A stretch of DNA of 64,000 nucleotides. Origin: Deinococcus puniceus. GTDB lineage: Bacteria > Deinococcota > Deinococci > Deinococcales > Deinococcaceae. A program made the translations under genes and the position numbers. Shown piece by piece: positions 8,769-19,362 of this stretch (position 1 is its first letter; every line of letters starts with the position of its first letter). The DNA lies in contig NZ_CP011387.1 in the NCBI RefSeq assembly GCF_001644565.1, positions 666,501 to 730,500 of the forward strand, read 5' to 3'. A model generated the notes under the pieces. That model made no database searches. It saw nothing but the letters and a program-made list of their open reading frames with translations, and was not told where the DNA came from.

Positions 8769-8869
8769 AACCCCCCCAGCCTGCTCCGCAGCCAGCCCCC
8801 CTTGAGGGGAGCGCAAAATCTTTTCTCCCCACCTTTAAGGGGGGCGTTGCGTCAGCAACGGGGGGGGTT
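8769..8869 (+). repeat. Family B palindromic element, copy 1
   Basis: About 101 bp with ends AACCCCCCC / GGGGGGGTT and the conserved interior CTGCTCCGCAGCCAGCC and GGGGAGCG, then CGTTGCGTCAGCAACG. Related copies are at 45611, 45762, 48424, 53126 and 55848. It lies between convergent genes. Confidence 0.75.
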
Positions 8870-8930
8870 GTTCTGCCAAAGCCTCTCAGCATTGCCAACC
8901 CAAGCAAGTATCAGGAAGTGGGCCTCTGTT

Positions 8931-8961
8931 CTTAGACCCTTTGACCCTAGACCTTTAGACG
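8931..8961 (-). repeat. Family A repeat overlapping an ABC gene stop
   Basis: Reverse-complement copy of the 31-bp repeat at 2634. Its 3' half (8947-8961) encodes the last residues and the stop codon of the ABC ATPase gene. Confidence 0.7.
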
Positions 8962-10413
8962 CCCTTCCAAATGCAAATGATGCGTCATCCCCCCCGGCGC
9001 GTCACTCTCTCGGTGGGCAATGACCATCAGGTGCGTGCCAGCCTCAGCCAATTCGGGCAGCAGTGCTAGAAACCGTTCTCGGTGCGCCGTATCCAAAAAA
9101 TCCAGCCCTTCATCCAGAATCAAGAGCTTGGGCGCGTGCAGCACGGCGCGGGCCAGCAGCAGGCGGCGCAACTGCCCCTGCGAAAGCGTGTCGGCGGTGC
9201 GGGGCAACAGGTCTTGCAGGTGCAGGCGGGCGGCGAGGTGTTGCACAGCTTCGGCCTGCGCGGGCGTCGGTGTGGGTGCGAAGCCCTCGGTGCCGTCCCA
9301 CGCGCTCGCCAAGATGTCGGCTCCTGTCCAGTCTCGGCGCTGGCGGATGCCCACCTCTGCCCCAATCAGGCCGATAGTGCGGCGGCGTGTGCTGAGGAGG
9401 TCGCGTTTGCCTAAAGCTTGCAAATACGGGCGTTCGACCGTTCCGCCCAACGCCGCATTCAACTCTCCCGCAATCAGCCGTGCCAGCGTGCTTTTGCCGC
9501 TGCCGTTCTCGCCTGTGACCAGCCAGTGTTGTCCCGCCTGCCACGTCCAGTCCAGCCGCCCCAGCGCGGCGTGTCCGTTGCGGTACACGGTCACATTCCG
9601 CAGCCGGATCAGGTCACCGCTGCCGGGGGGAAGGGGCAGGGAAATGGGTGTTTTGGGGGCCAGAACTGCGGATGCATCCTCATGCAAAACCCGTCCACCA
9701 TCAACCCGGACAGTGCGCCAAGGCAAATCGGGGGCTTCTTCGGGGCGGTGGGTGGCGAGGACGACGGCCACGCCCGACGCATAGACCCGCTCCAGCACGC
9801 GCCCTAGCGTATAGCGTGCGCCCGCGCTCAGGCCGTCCGTGAATTCATCCAGCAGCAGGGCTTCGGGGCGGGGCATCAGGGCGCGGGCCAGTACCACCCG
9901 CCGCCGCTGCCCATGACTCAGCATCCGGAAATCTCGCTCTAGCAACGGCTCTAACTCGGTCAGGGCCACTACTTCGGCCAGCCTTGCCAACGCTTCCGGC
10001 GTGGGTTCCCACAGCCGCAGCGTGTCTCCTTCAAATCCGGCCAGCAGTACGTCCTGCACGGTCTGTTCCCACTCGCGGGTCAGGTAGAAGGCTTCGGCGT
10101 CCGGCCCCACCACGCTCAAGGTACGGCGGGCATGGACGGCGTGGCGCTGGGTCTGCCCATTCAGGTGCTGGCTCTTAAAATGATACAGCCGTTCCCCCGC
10201 TGCCGGAGCCAATTCACCCGCCAACAGCCGCAGCAGCGACGTTTTCCCGCCCCCGTTCGGCCCCGCCAGTCGCAACGCCTCGCCCCGCTTCAGCGTCAGC
10301 GTTACGCCGTCCAGTAGAGTGCGCCCGCTCGCCACCACGCGCACGCCGCGCAGGTCTATCAGGGGCCGGAAATGTATTTCTGCTTGTGCGCCCGCCGCCG
10401 TCTCTGCCGTCAT
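8947..10413 (-). CDS. Duplicated ABC ATPase, ModF-like
   Basis: 488 residues holding two ABC nucleotide-binding domains and no membrane segment. Domain 1 has Walker A GPNGGGKTS, signature LSHGQ and Walker B LLLDEF; domain 2 has Walker A GENGSGKST, signature LSQGQ and Walker B LLILDEG. This twin layout resembles ModF/PhrA and related soluble ABC proteins, whose function is poorly known; no permease gene is adjacent. The ATG at 10413 has TAGACT 7 nt upstream. The last four codons and stop lie inside a family A repeat, so the natural C-terminus may have been altered by that repeat. Confidence 0.82.
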   Translation of the reverse strand: MTAETAAGAQAEIHFRPLIDLRGVRVVASGRTLLDGVTLTLKRGEALRLAGPNGGGKTSLLRLLAGELAPAAGERLYHFKSQHLNGQTQRHAVHARRTLSVVGPDAEAFYLTREWEQTVQDVLLAGFEGDTLRLWEPTPEALARLAEVVALTELEPLLERDFRMLSHGQRRRVVLARALMPRPEALLLDEFTDGLSAGARYTLGRVLERVYASGVAVVLATHRPEEAPDLPWRTVRVDGGRVLHEDASAVLAPKTPISLPLPPGSGDLIRLRNVTVYRNGHAALGRLDWTWQAGQHWLVTGENGSGKSTLARLIAGELNAALGGTVERPYLQALGKRDLLSTRRRTIGLIGAEVGIRQRRDWTGADILASAWDGTEGFAPTPTPAQAEAVQHLAARLHLQDLLPRTADTLSQGQLRRLLLARAVLHAPKLLILDEGLDFLDTAHRERFLALLPELAEAGTHLMVIAHRESDAPGGMTHHLHLEGRLKV

Positions 10414-10420
10414 CTCGGCC

Positions 10421-10426
10421 AGTCTA
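10421..10426 (-). promoter_or_regulatory. -10 box of leaderless ABC gene
   Basis: TAGACT, 7 nt before the ATG at 10413. Confidence 0.6.
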
Positions 10427-10475
10427 GCCCCACGCCAACCGGGAACTTCCGCCCTTCTCGCCGCGTACCTCTAGC

Positions 10476-11405
10476 ATGGGATTTACAATTTTTGTGGTGG
10501 TGTTGCTTTTACTCGTGTTCGTCACCCTATTGTCGGGCATCAAGAGCGTGCCGCAAGGCTACGAATGGACTCAGGAACGCTTCGGCAAGTTCCAGCGTGC
10601 CCTCAAACCGGGGCTGAACATCATCATTCCGTATATTGACCGCATAGGCCGCCGCGTGAACATGATGGAACAGGTCATGGACGTTCCTAGTCAGGAGATC
10701 ATTACCAAAGACAACGCGCTGGTCACGGTAGACGGCGTGGTGTTCTATCAAGTACTGGACTCCGCCAAAGCAAGCTATGAGGTTCGCAATCTAGAGCAGG
10801 CCACCCTGAACCTCACCATGACCAACATTCGGACTGTGATGGGCAGCATGGACTTAGATGAACTCTTGTCTAACCGAGATCAGATCAATGCCCGCTTGCT
10901 GATGGTTGTCGATGAGGCCACTGAGCCGTGGGGAGTGAAAGTCACACGAATCGAGGTCAAAGACATTAAACCGCCTGCCGATTTGGTAGCAAGCATGGCC
11001 CGCCAGATGAAGGCCGAGCGCGAAAAGCGGGCCAATATTCTGGACGCCGAGGGCTTCCGGCAGGCCGCCATCCTGAAGGCCGAGGGTGAAAAGCAGGCCG
11101 AGATTCTGAACGCCGAGGGCCGCCGCCAAGCCGCCTTTTTGGAAGCCGAGGCCCGCGAGCGGCAGGCGCAGGCCGAGGCCGAGGCCACCCGCGTGGTCAG
11201 CGACGCCATCGCGGGCGGCAGCGTGCAGGCCGTCAACTACTTCATCGCCCAGCGCTACGTGGACGCCCTGAAGGAAATCGCCATTGCTCCCAACCAGAAG
11301 ACCCTTATTCTGCCCATCGAAGCCACCGCCGTATTGGGGAGTTTGCAGGGCATCGCCGAGATTGCCAAGGAAGCCTTCGGCGGCGCGGGCAAGGGCCGAG
11401 GCTAG
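10476..11405 (+). CDS. SPFH/band 7 (stomatin-like) membrane protein
   Basis: 309-residue scaffold protein anchored by one N-terminal helix (residues 2-22). The SPFH domain follows, with [36 protein letters not shown] and the [13 protein letters not shown] segment typical of stomatin/QmcA relatives. A long Ala/Glu-rich coiled coil (about residues 180-245, repeats of AEGxxQAxxL) leads to a C-terminal [16 protein letters not shown] segment. Such proteins form ring oligomers that organise membrane microdomains or modulate membrane proteases. The NfeD gene begins 4 nt after its stop, the classic stomatin-NfeD operon. Confidence 0.88.
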   Translation: MGFTIFVVVLLLLVFVTLLSGIKSVPQGYEWTQERFGKFQRALKPGLNIIIPYIDRIGRRVNMMEQVMDVPSQEIITKDNALVTVDGVVFYQVLDSAKASYEVRNLEQATLNLTMTNIRTVMGSMDLDELLSNRDQINARLLMVVDEATEPWGVKVTRIEVKDIKPPADLVASMARQMKAEREKRANILDAEGFRQAAILKAEGEKQAEILNAEGRRQAAFLEAEARERQAQAEAEATRVVSDAIAGGSVQAVNYFIAQRYVDALKEIAIAPNQKTLILPIEATAVLGSLQGIAEIAKEAFGGAGKGRG

Positions 11406-11409
11406 GGCC

Positions 11410-11886
11410 ATGATGGACTGGCTGCCCACGCTGGAGCGGGTGCAACCTTGGCACTGGTGGGTGCTGGGGTCTATCCTCCTGATTCTGGAAGTCGCGGCCC
11501 CCGGCGTGTTTTTCGTGTGGCTGGCGCTCTCGGCCTTTAGCGTCGGACTCATCGTGTTCGTGCTTCCTATGCCGGTGGTGCTGCAACTGCTGCTGTTCGG
11601 GGGATTTAGCTTGGCCGCTGTGCTGCTGGGCAGGCGCTACGTGGGCCGCTTGCCTGTGGGCGGCGAGGAGGGCGACAACCTGAATTTGGGCGCACACCGC
11701 TTTACGGGCCGCACCGTGACCGTGACCACTGCCATAGAAAACGGCATAGGCCGCGTGCGCGTGGGCGACAGCGATTGGCGGGCCACTGGGCCGGACGCCC
11801 CCGCCGGAAGCCGCGTGCGGGTGGTGGGCGCAGACGGCAGCACCGTGCAAGTCGTGCCGGAAGCCCTACTGGAAGGCGTGAAGTAA
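11410..11886 (+). CDS. NfeD-like membrane protein, SPFH partner
   Basis: 158 residues with N-terminal transmembrane helices (WHWWVLGSILLILEV, VFFVWLALSAFSVGLIVFVL and LLLFGGFSLAAVLLGRRYVG), followed by a soluble OB-fold domain beginning near GAHRFTGRTVTVTTAIENG and containing GRVRVGDSDWRATGPD. This is the short NfeD form that lacks the ClpP-like protease domain. It is in one operon with the SPFH gene and probably binds its product. The ATG chosen at 11410 has a second ATG immediately after it; the longer open frame overlaps the upstream gene and is not used. Confidence 0.85.
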   Translation: MMDWLPTLERVQPWHWWVLGSILLILEVAAPGVFFVWLALSAFSVGLIVFVLPMPVVLQLLLFGGFSLAAVLLGRRYVGRLPVGGEEGDNLNLGAHRFTGRTVTVTTAIENGIGRVRVGDSDWRATGPDAPAGSRVRVVGADGSTVQVVPEALLEGVK

Positions 11887-11888
11887 GC

Positions 11889-12491
11889 GTGGAATTGTTT
11901 AGTAAGAAGCTGAGCAACAAAAAGAAAGTGCGCGGCGGCAAACGTCAGGCGGCGCGGGTGGAAGCGTGGCGGCAGGCGCACCGAATGCCTGACCTGAATC
12001 ACCTGGAAGCCTACGGGTGCGACTACGCCAAGCTCACGCTCGACCCTTGGTATCGCCTTGATCGCCGCACCCCGCCCGCCCGTTTGCGCCGCCAAATGCT
12101 GGCTGCCATGCTGGATGTCCGGGCAGCTTGGGCCGAAGCCTTTGCTCATCAGCCGCCGGAGTATCTGGCCGTGTGGGTCGGTTGGCCGAACTTCATGGAG
12201 TCTCAGGTGGTGCTGGCAACGGGGGAGCAGGCCAAGTATTACCGCGCCCTCCATCCGGTACTCGAAGAATCCAAGCCTTTGCCGAATGCGTTGGGCCTCA
12301 CGCCCGCCCTGCACGCCAATCTTTCTGCCCTGAACTGGCGCGAGAGCTTGGACGAATACCCGTTGCTGGCCGAAGACTTGCCGGATGACGGCGGCGCGTG
12401 GCTGAGCAGTCGGCCCCACCGAATCACCCCACTCCGGGCAGGCGGAGCAGTGTATTGGCTGGAGCGCGGGCGAGTGTGGATCGGGGAGTGA
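11889..12491 (+). CDS. Protein of unknown function in SPFH-NfeD operon
   Basis: A soluble protein of 200 aa with a very basic N-terminus (residues 1-22, KKLSNKKKVRGGKRQA), a middle region rich in Trp and Tyr (DPWYRLDRR, VWVGWPNFMESQVVLATGEQ) and an acidic stretch LAEDLPDDGG. No family is recognised. It starts with GTG 2 nt after the NfeD stop, so it is co-transcribed and probably functions with the membrane scaffold pair. The frame extends upstream to 11775 but only as an overlap with nfeD. Confidence 0.7.
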   Translation: MELFSKKLSNKKKVRGGKRQAARVEAWRQAHRMPDLNHLEAYGCDYAKLTLDPWYRLDRRTPPARLRRQMLAAMLDVRAAWAEAFAHQPPEYLAVWVGWPNFMESQVVLATGEQAKYYRALHPVLEESKPLPNALGLTPALHANLSALNWRESLDEYPLLAEDLPDDGGAWLSSRPHRITPLRAGGAVYWLERGRVWIGE

Positions 12492-12509
12492 GCGCCAGCA
12501 GTTGCCTCT

Positions 12510-12540
12510 CTTAGACTCTTTGACCCTAGACCCTTAGACC
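12510..12540 (-). repeat. Family A repeat
   Basis: Same 31-bp iterated GGGTC element as at 2634, here as its reverse complement, 18 nt past a gene stop. Confidence 0.7.
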
Positions 12541-12560
12541 GCCCGCGCTCCAGCCAAACC

Positions 12561-12590
12561 AAAAAAATCCCCCACCAAACGGCAGGGGAT
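12561..12590 (-). terminator. Intrinsic terminator of rplM-rpsI
   Basis: On the minus strand ATCCCCTGCC pairs with GGTGGGGGAT around GTTT, followed directly by a run of T. It lies 17 nt after the rpsI stop. Confidence 0.8.
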
Positions 12591-12606
12591 GCTTTGTAGT
12601 TCTGAA

Positions 12607-13009
<403 letters not shown>

Positions 13010-13011
13010 GA

Positions 13012-13437
13012 TTATCTGACCTCAAGCTTCTGGGGCTTTTGCGCGGCGTGGGGGTGGGCGGAACCGGGGTACACCTTCAGGTGTCCGTGCATCTGGCGGC
13101 CCTGACGGCCCTTGGGCAACATGCCGAACACGGCGTGCTCGATGACGCGCTCAGGGTGCTTGGCGATGGCTTCACGGGCGGTTTCGGTCTTCAGGCCACC
13201 TTGGTAGCCGGAGTAACGGGTGTAGACCTTGCCGTCCATCTTGTTGCCGGTGAGGGCCACCAACGAGGCGTTCAGGACAACGACGTAGTCGCCCTGAATC
13301 ATGTTGGGCGTGAAGTCGGGGCGGTGCTTGCCACGAATGCGGCTGGCAATCAAGGTGGCGAGGCGACCCAAGGGAATGCCCGTGGCGTCGACTACGATCC
13401 AGTTTTGCTCGTCGTTTTTGGGGGTGTAGGTTTTCAC
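13012..13437 (-). CDS. rplM: 50S ribosomal protein L13
   Basis: 141 residues with the family motifs [40 protein letters not shown] and [18 protein letters not shown]. The start is a GTG (AAAACC follows) with GGAG 7 nt upstream. It is first gene of the rplM-rpsI operon and is preceded by a transcribed leader of about 180 nt. Confidence 0.98.
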   Translation of the reverse strand: MKTYTPKNDEQNWIVVDATGIPLGRLATLIASRIRGKHRPDFTPNMIQGDYVVVLNASLVALTGNKMDGKVYTRYSGYQGGLKTETAREAIAKHPERVIEHAVFGMLPKGRQGRQMHGHLKVYPGSAHPHAAQKPQKLEVR

Positions 13438-13620
13438 CGTTTTGCTCCGTAAAAAAAGTGGGATTTGGTGGCGCAGAGTTCCTGCGGTCTGCCAACAACG
13501 CTGGCATCTGGCGGGTCTTGCACCGTGGCTGTGAGCGCGCCCCGCCTCGTCTGGGGGAAAAGGGTCGTGCGCGTCCGGGAGCCTCCCGGTTATCTCGGCT
13601 CTACCAAGCGCGAGACACTA
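13438..13620 (-). promoter_or_regulatory. Long 5' leader of rplM
   Basis: About 183 nt separate the predicted transcription start from rplM. It contains a strong hairpin CCGGGAG / CTCCCGG (around 13576-13592). L13 autoregulates its own mRNA leader in E. coli; a similar role here is inference. Confidence 0.4.
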
Positions 13621-13626
13621 AACGCC

Positions 13627-13656
13627 AATGTACCAGAGATGGGGAGGCGGGGGCAA
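13627..13656 (-). promoter_or_regulatory. rplM-rpsI promoter
   Basis: On the minus strand TTGCCC, an 18-nt spacer and TACATT. Confidence 0.55.
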
Positions 13657-13730
13657 GGGGAGCGGCGGTGCGGAACGGCCTCTGGTCACATCTGCGCGAC
13701 AACTCTCCATTTGCCTGATACAACCAGACC

Positions 13731-14957
13731 ATGCCCAAAATTCAGTCGCTGGCCGCGCTCCTCGGTTTGTCGCTCGCTCTGTCTGCCTGCAATCCCGATC
13801 CTATCGTCACGCCGCTCCCGCAGCCTCAGCCCGAGGTGATTACCCAGCCCGCCGCGCCTGTGGTGGGTCAGGCCACCGAGATTCAGACCCTGCCAGCGGT
13901 GACCCAGCAAGCCGCCAACACCTTCAGCGAAATGCTGAACCCGGCCAGCGCTGACTTCGACCCCGATTTGGCCGCCGTGCTGGAAGGTTTGGGTGGCGTG
14001 ATGATGGGCCAGCCGGTGCAAATGCAATCTCTGAAAGTTCAAAGCCCCGCGCAGTTGGGCAATCAGATCAAGGCGATGCTCACCGCCCGTTCCCGCTCTG
14101 GCTTGGGTAACTTGACCGCCACCACCACGCTGTTGCCACGCGGCACTTGGATGGTGGGCGCACAAGGCCAGTTGACCAAAACCAGCGCCCAGCCTGCGGA
14201 CGGCTACGTGTTGATGTCGGCTGGCACGGCCATCACCCTGACCGCCGAATGGGAAGTGGGCGGCAGTAAAACGGTGCTAATTGACGACAGTGGCACCCTG
14301 ACGGGCGTGGCGATGCGGGTAGAAGTGCCCACCAACGCCCGCGTAACCCTGACCAGAGGCGCGGTGAAGCGGGCCGCCGCCCAGATGACTATGACTCCCG
14401 GCGCTTGCATCGGCATTTCTGGCCCCGACGCCCTCACTCTGACGGCGTGGGCAGGGCGCGAAGCCAATCCGCCCGCCCAATTGAAATTTAGCCACGCTTG
14501 GACGGCAACGGGCGTGACTACCAGCACCGAGGCCACTTACCTGACACGCAGCCGCCGCGCCAGTGCCTCCATGACTTCCAGCATCAGCGGCAGCACGGCC
14601 AACCGCTGCACGCCCGCCACCTTTGCCTTTACACCTACCCGAGCCGACCTGAGCGCCAGTGTCAGTGTGCCGGGCAACACGGCCAGCGCCGACCTGAAAC
14701 TGCGCGACCTGACCAACGTGGTGTTCAGCGACACCGAACTCAGGGCCAGCAATCCATTCTCCAAAGTCACCGGGACGCTAAGCGCCAGTGCCCAGCACAA
14801 CGGCAAAGCGGTACTCAGTGCTTTTGGCCCGCTGGCCGATGGAGCCGACGCTGACTTGCTGCCCGGAGACCAGACCAACGTGCAGTTCGTGCTGCGCGGC
14901 AAGCTGATCGTGACCAATTTGCAAGCAGTGTTTCAGGGCAAAGTGGCGCTGAACTGA
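13731..14957 (+). CDS. Secreted lipoprotein, function unknown
   Basis: 408 residues with a lipoprotein signal peptide (SLAALLGLSLALSAC, lipidated Cys at about residue 20), then a Pro-rich linker and a long beta-rich, Ala/Thr/Ser-rich region (for example TLTAEWEVGGSKTVLIDDSG). No enzyme motif is visible; it looks like an envelope-anchored adhesion or structural protein. A TACAAC box lies 6 nt before the ATG. Confidence 0.75.
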   Translation: MPKIQSLAALLGLSLALSACNPDPIVTPLPQPQPEVITQPAAPVVGQATEIQTLPAVTQQAANTFSEMLNPASADFDPDLAAVLEGLGGVMMGQPVQMQSLKVQSPAQLGNQIKAMLTARSRSGLGNLTATTTLLPRGTWMVGAQGQLTKTSAQPADGYVLMSAGTAITLTAEWEVGGSKTVLIDDSGTLTGVAMRVEVPTNARVTLTRGAVKRAAAQMTMTPGACIGISGPDALTLTAWAGREANPPAQLKFSHAWTATGVTTSTEATYLTRSRRASASMTSSISGSTANRCTPATFAFTPTRADLSASVSVPGNTASADLKLRDLTNVVFSDTELRASNPFSKVTGTLSASAQHNGKAVLSAFGPLADGADADLLPGDQTNVQFVLRGKLIVTNLQAVFQGKVALN

Positions 14958-15028
14958 CCGGATATTGGCAGCACAACAGAAGGGGGCGGTAGGCCACTTG
15001 CGCCATGCCGCCCTTTCTCTTGCCCTGC

Positions 15029-15034
15029 TACGCT
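15029..15034 (+). promoter_or_regulatory. -10 box of leaderless gene 15041
   Basis: TACGCT, 6 nt before the ATG at 15041. Confidence 0.55.
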
Positions 15035-15040
15035 GCCCCC

Positions 15041-15448
15041 ATGATTCCTCCCACGTGGCAAGAATGCCGTCGCCCAAACGACGATACAGACGATGACGAA
15101 CTCGTCGGCTACCTCATGTCCGCTGGAGAACAGGTCATTCCTGTCACGTTGATCGGCACGCCGCTGGGTGAAGCACAGGCCAACGCTACTGCCGTTGCTC
15201 TGCTACACGAACGCGGCCTGATGACTCTCAACGGGCGGTGGTGGTGCCTCTTGCCAGAGGTGGTGCTAGGCACAGACACCGATCCCCTCCAGCCTCAGCC
15301 GTCGTGGGAATGGCGTTCGGTGTTCATCGTGGAAGCCAGCCCGCAAGAATGCCGCGTGCGTTTGGAGATGCCCGCAGAGGAAGAACGCACCAGCACGGTC
15401 ACTTTGCCAGTGCCAGTGGGCGAGTTGTTGCGGGCGCGGCAGCCGTAA
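15041..15448 (+). CDS. Acidic protein, function unknown
   Basis: 135 residues, soluble, with an acidic N-terminus (NDDTDDDELVGYLMSAGE), a helix-turn segment ATAVALLHERGLMTLNGRWWCLLPE and a C-terminal beta-rich part. No known family. The ATG at 15041 is chosen over 15005 because TACGCT lies 6 nt upstream. It is convergent with aroQ, 3 nt apart. Confidence 0.65.
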   Translation: MIPPTWQECRRPNDDTDDDELVGYLMSAGEQVIPVTLIGTPLGEAQANATAVALLHERGLMTLNGRWWCLLPEVVLGTDTDPLQPQPSWEWRSVFIVEASPQECRVRLEMPAEEERTSTVTLPVPVGELLRARQP

Positions 15449-15451
15449 GCT

Positions 15452-15883
15452 CTAGCCTTCCAATTCCGTCAGATACTCCATCGCTAGGCGGTAGCCCACG
15501 AAGCCTAAGCCGCTGATTTTGCCCCGGCAGACAGCGGCAGTCACGGAGGTGTGCCGGAATTCCTCGCGGGCGTCCACGTTGCTGATATGCACTTCCACCA
15601 CAGGCAGCGGTTGGCTGGCAATCGCGTCGCGCAGGGCGTAGCTGTAGTGCGTCAGCGCCCCCGGATTAATGACGATGCCGCCAAATCCCTGTTCCTGCGC
15701 CTCGTGCACCCATTCCAGAATCTGGCCCTCAAAGTTGCTCTGACGGCACGTCACGGGTTCGCCCAACTCCGCGCCCCACGTTTCGCATTGCCGCTCTAGG
15801 TCTTCTATGGTTTGCAGGCCGTACACGCCCGGTTCACGCAGGCCGAGGCGGTTCAGGTTGGGGCCGTTGATGATCAGCAGCAA
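15452..15883 (-). CDS. aroQ: Type II 3-dehydroquinate dehydratase
   Basis: Third step of the shikimate pathway, dehydrating 3-dehydroquinate. 143 residues, beginning LLLIINGPNLNRLGLREPGV; catalytic Tyr is in VYGLQ, and the active-site Asn/His motifs GGIVINPGALTHYSYALRDA and VVEVHISNV are present. The open frame extends to 16084, but the family start is at the TTG at 15883, which has a GGAGG ribosome binding site 7 nt upstream. Last gene of the aroC-aroK-aroB-aroQ cluster, 136 nt after aroB. Confidence 0.95.
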   Translation of the reverse strand: MLLIINGPNLNRLGLREPGVYGLQTIEDLERQCETWGAELGEPVTCRQSNFEGQILEWVHEAQEQGFGGIVINPGALTHYSYALRDAIASQPLPVVEVHISNVDAREEFRHTSVTAAVCRGKISGLGFVGYRLAMEYLTELEG

Positions 15884-15921
15884 GGGAAAACCTCCGGGAA
15901 GGGGTGGGGCGATTCTTGAGG

Positions 15922-15978
15922 CTCTGCGCCATAAACTCTGCGCCATAAATTCTGGGCCGTAAACTCTGAGCTGTGAAA
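15922..15978. repeat. Four imperfect 14-bp tandem repeats between aroB and aroQ
   Basis: Two identical units CTCTGCGCCATAAA (15922-15935, 15936-15949), then TTCTGGGCCGTAAA and CTCTGAGCTGTGAAA. Confidence 0.8.
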
Positions 15979-16019
15979 TCGGTGGGCAAGGCGTTCTGGT
16001 CAGACTTTGGGAGTGGTCT

Positions 16020-17109
16020 TCAGGGCGTATAGTCCACGGCTCCGAGCCAGCCTCCCCCCCAAATCTCCACTTGCCACACCCCAAATTGCTCGCGCAGCAC
16101 GGCGTCCGGCACGCGGGTCAGGTACGGGCGGGCCAGCGCGTGGAGCAGCACGAAGCGCACGCCTTCCGCGTCGGCTTTTTTGTCGCGGGCCATGTACGGC
16201 TGCACATCGTCATACGTGAGAGTCGGAAGGGGCGCGGGCTGTTGCCACCGCAAAAAAGCGCGGGTGTATTCCGTCAAATCTTCGCCGCCCTGTGCCTTCG
16301 ACAGCAGCGCCGCATAGTGCATCCCGTAGCCCACCGCGTCTCCGTGTGGCACGGCGTGCTGGGTCACGGCTTCCAGCGCGTGCGCCAGCGTATGCCCGAA
16401 GTTCAGGTAGGCCCGTTCGCCTGCCTCTAGCAGATCGCGGGTCACCACGCCTGCTTTCACAGCAATAGCGTCGGCCAAGGTGTCGGTAAACGTGGCTGAC
16501 CCCGGCACAAAATCGGGCGCTAACACTCGGTCTATCAGGCTGGGATCAGAGATCAGGCCGTGTTTGTAGGCTTCAGCGGCTCCTTCTCGGAACACGGCGG
16601 GCGGCAGGGTGGTCAGGGTGTCGGTGTCGCACCACACGGCGCGGGGAGGATGAAATGCGCCCACCAAGTTTTTGCCTTCGGGCAGATTCACACCCGTTTT
16701 GCCACCCACCGCCGCGTCGACCATGCCCAGCAACGTGGTGGGGGCCGTATAAAACGCCACGCCGCGCAAGTAGCTGGCCGCCGCGAAGCCTGCCAAATCG
16801 GTTGCCGCGCCGCCGCCCAAGCCCACCACCGCGCCGTCGCGGGGCAAGTTGGCCGCCGCCAGTTTGGACAACACGCCCGCCAAGACCTCCAACGTTTTGC
16901 AGGCCTCGCCTTGCGGCACAGGAATGGTCAGCAGCAAGGCAGGCGAGAGCGCCGCCGAGAGCCGATCTATCCAGACTTGAGGCACGGCTTCGTCGTGAAT
17001 CAGGGCGATTTGACGGGCCTCCACACGGGCACGCGACAGCACGCCGGGGCCGACTTCAACGGTGTAAGGAACGTTTCCGCCCACTTCAACCTGCCGGAGA
17101 TGAAGAGTC

Positions 17110-17123
<14 letters not shown>
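16020..17123 (-). CDS. aroB: 3-dehydroquinate synthase
   Basis: Second step of the shikimate pathway: NAD- and metal-dependent cyclisation of DAHP to dehydroquinate. About 367 residues. The NAD-binding glycine motif is [20 protein letters not shown]; the substrate/metal region has [27 protein letters not shown] (Glu/Lys/His), and [11 protein letters not shown] plus [12 protein letters not shown] carrying the metal His. A GTG at 17138 is also open; 17123 is preferred because GGAG lies upstream at a usable distance and overlap with aroK is smaller. The start is inside the aroK 3' end, so translation is coupled. Confidence 0.93.
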
Positions 17124-17880
<757 letters not shown>

Positions 17881-17887
17881 GGAGGAC

Positions 17888-17893
17888 AGTGTA
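17888..17893 (-). promoter_or_regulatory. -10 box of leaderless aroK start
   Basis: TACACT, 7 nt before the ATG at 17880, inside the longer aroK frame. Confidence 0.55.
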
Positions 17894-18051
17894 CGAGACT
17901 GGCCCCGCCCCGGCGTGACGGCGGCACGGTCTGGCCCGCCCGAATCAACACTATGGCCCCCTTCTGCCCAGTCCGGGTCTTCGGGTGGCTCCTGCAAGTA
18001 GGCGTGCAGCCCCGCCTCTATCTGTTCCGCCGAAACGCCTGCCAGCACAGC

Positions 18052-19200
<1,149 letters not shown>

Positions 19201-19207
19201 ACCTCCG

Positions 19208-19213
19208 ACTTTA
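19208..19213 (-). promoter_or_regulatory. -10 box of leaderless aroC promoter
   Basis: TAAAGT, 7 nt before the aroC ATG at 19200. Confidence 0.55.
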
Positions 19214-19312
19214 GCGCCCACGTGAAGACGGGACAGCGGCCATGATCAAACAAACCCAGCCAAGCACACACAGCCAAACAAACCCCAGCAGATCAACCCA
19301 GCCAAACGAACT

Positions 19313-19342
19313 CGGACGCCCCCACAACTGGGAAGGCGTCCG
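19313..19342 (-). terminator. Probable terminator after pilQ
   Basis: CGGACGCC pairs with GGCGTCCG around a 14-nt loop that itself begins CCC/GGG; the following minus-strand bases AGTTCGTTTGG are only moderately T-rich. Imperfect CCCAGCCAA(A)C iterations (19250-19310) follow. Confidence 0.5.
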
Positions 19343-19362
19343 GGCAGAGGAGGTGAGGAGAT

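Noticed and set aside
13590..13625. Possible tRNA remnant (TTGGTAGAGC-like D-arm on the minus strand)
   Set aside because: No acceptor stem, anticodon arm or T-arm can be assembled around it; it lies within the rplM leader.
15884..16084. N-terminal extension of aroQ
   Set aside because: The extra codons run through a 14-bp tandem repeat and do not resemble AroQ; a strong GGAGG sits just before the TTG at 15883.
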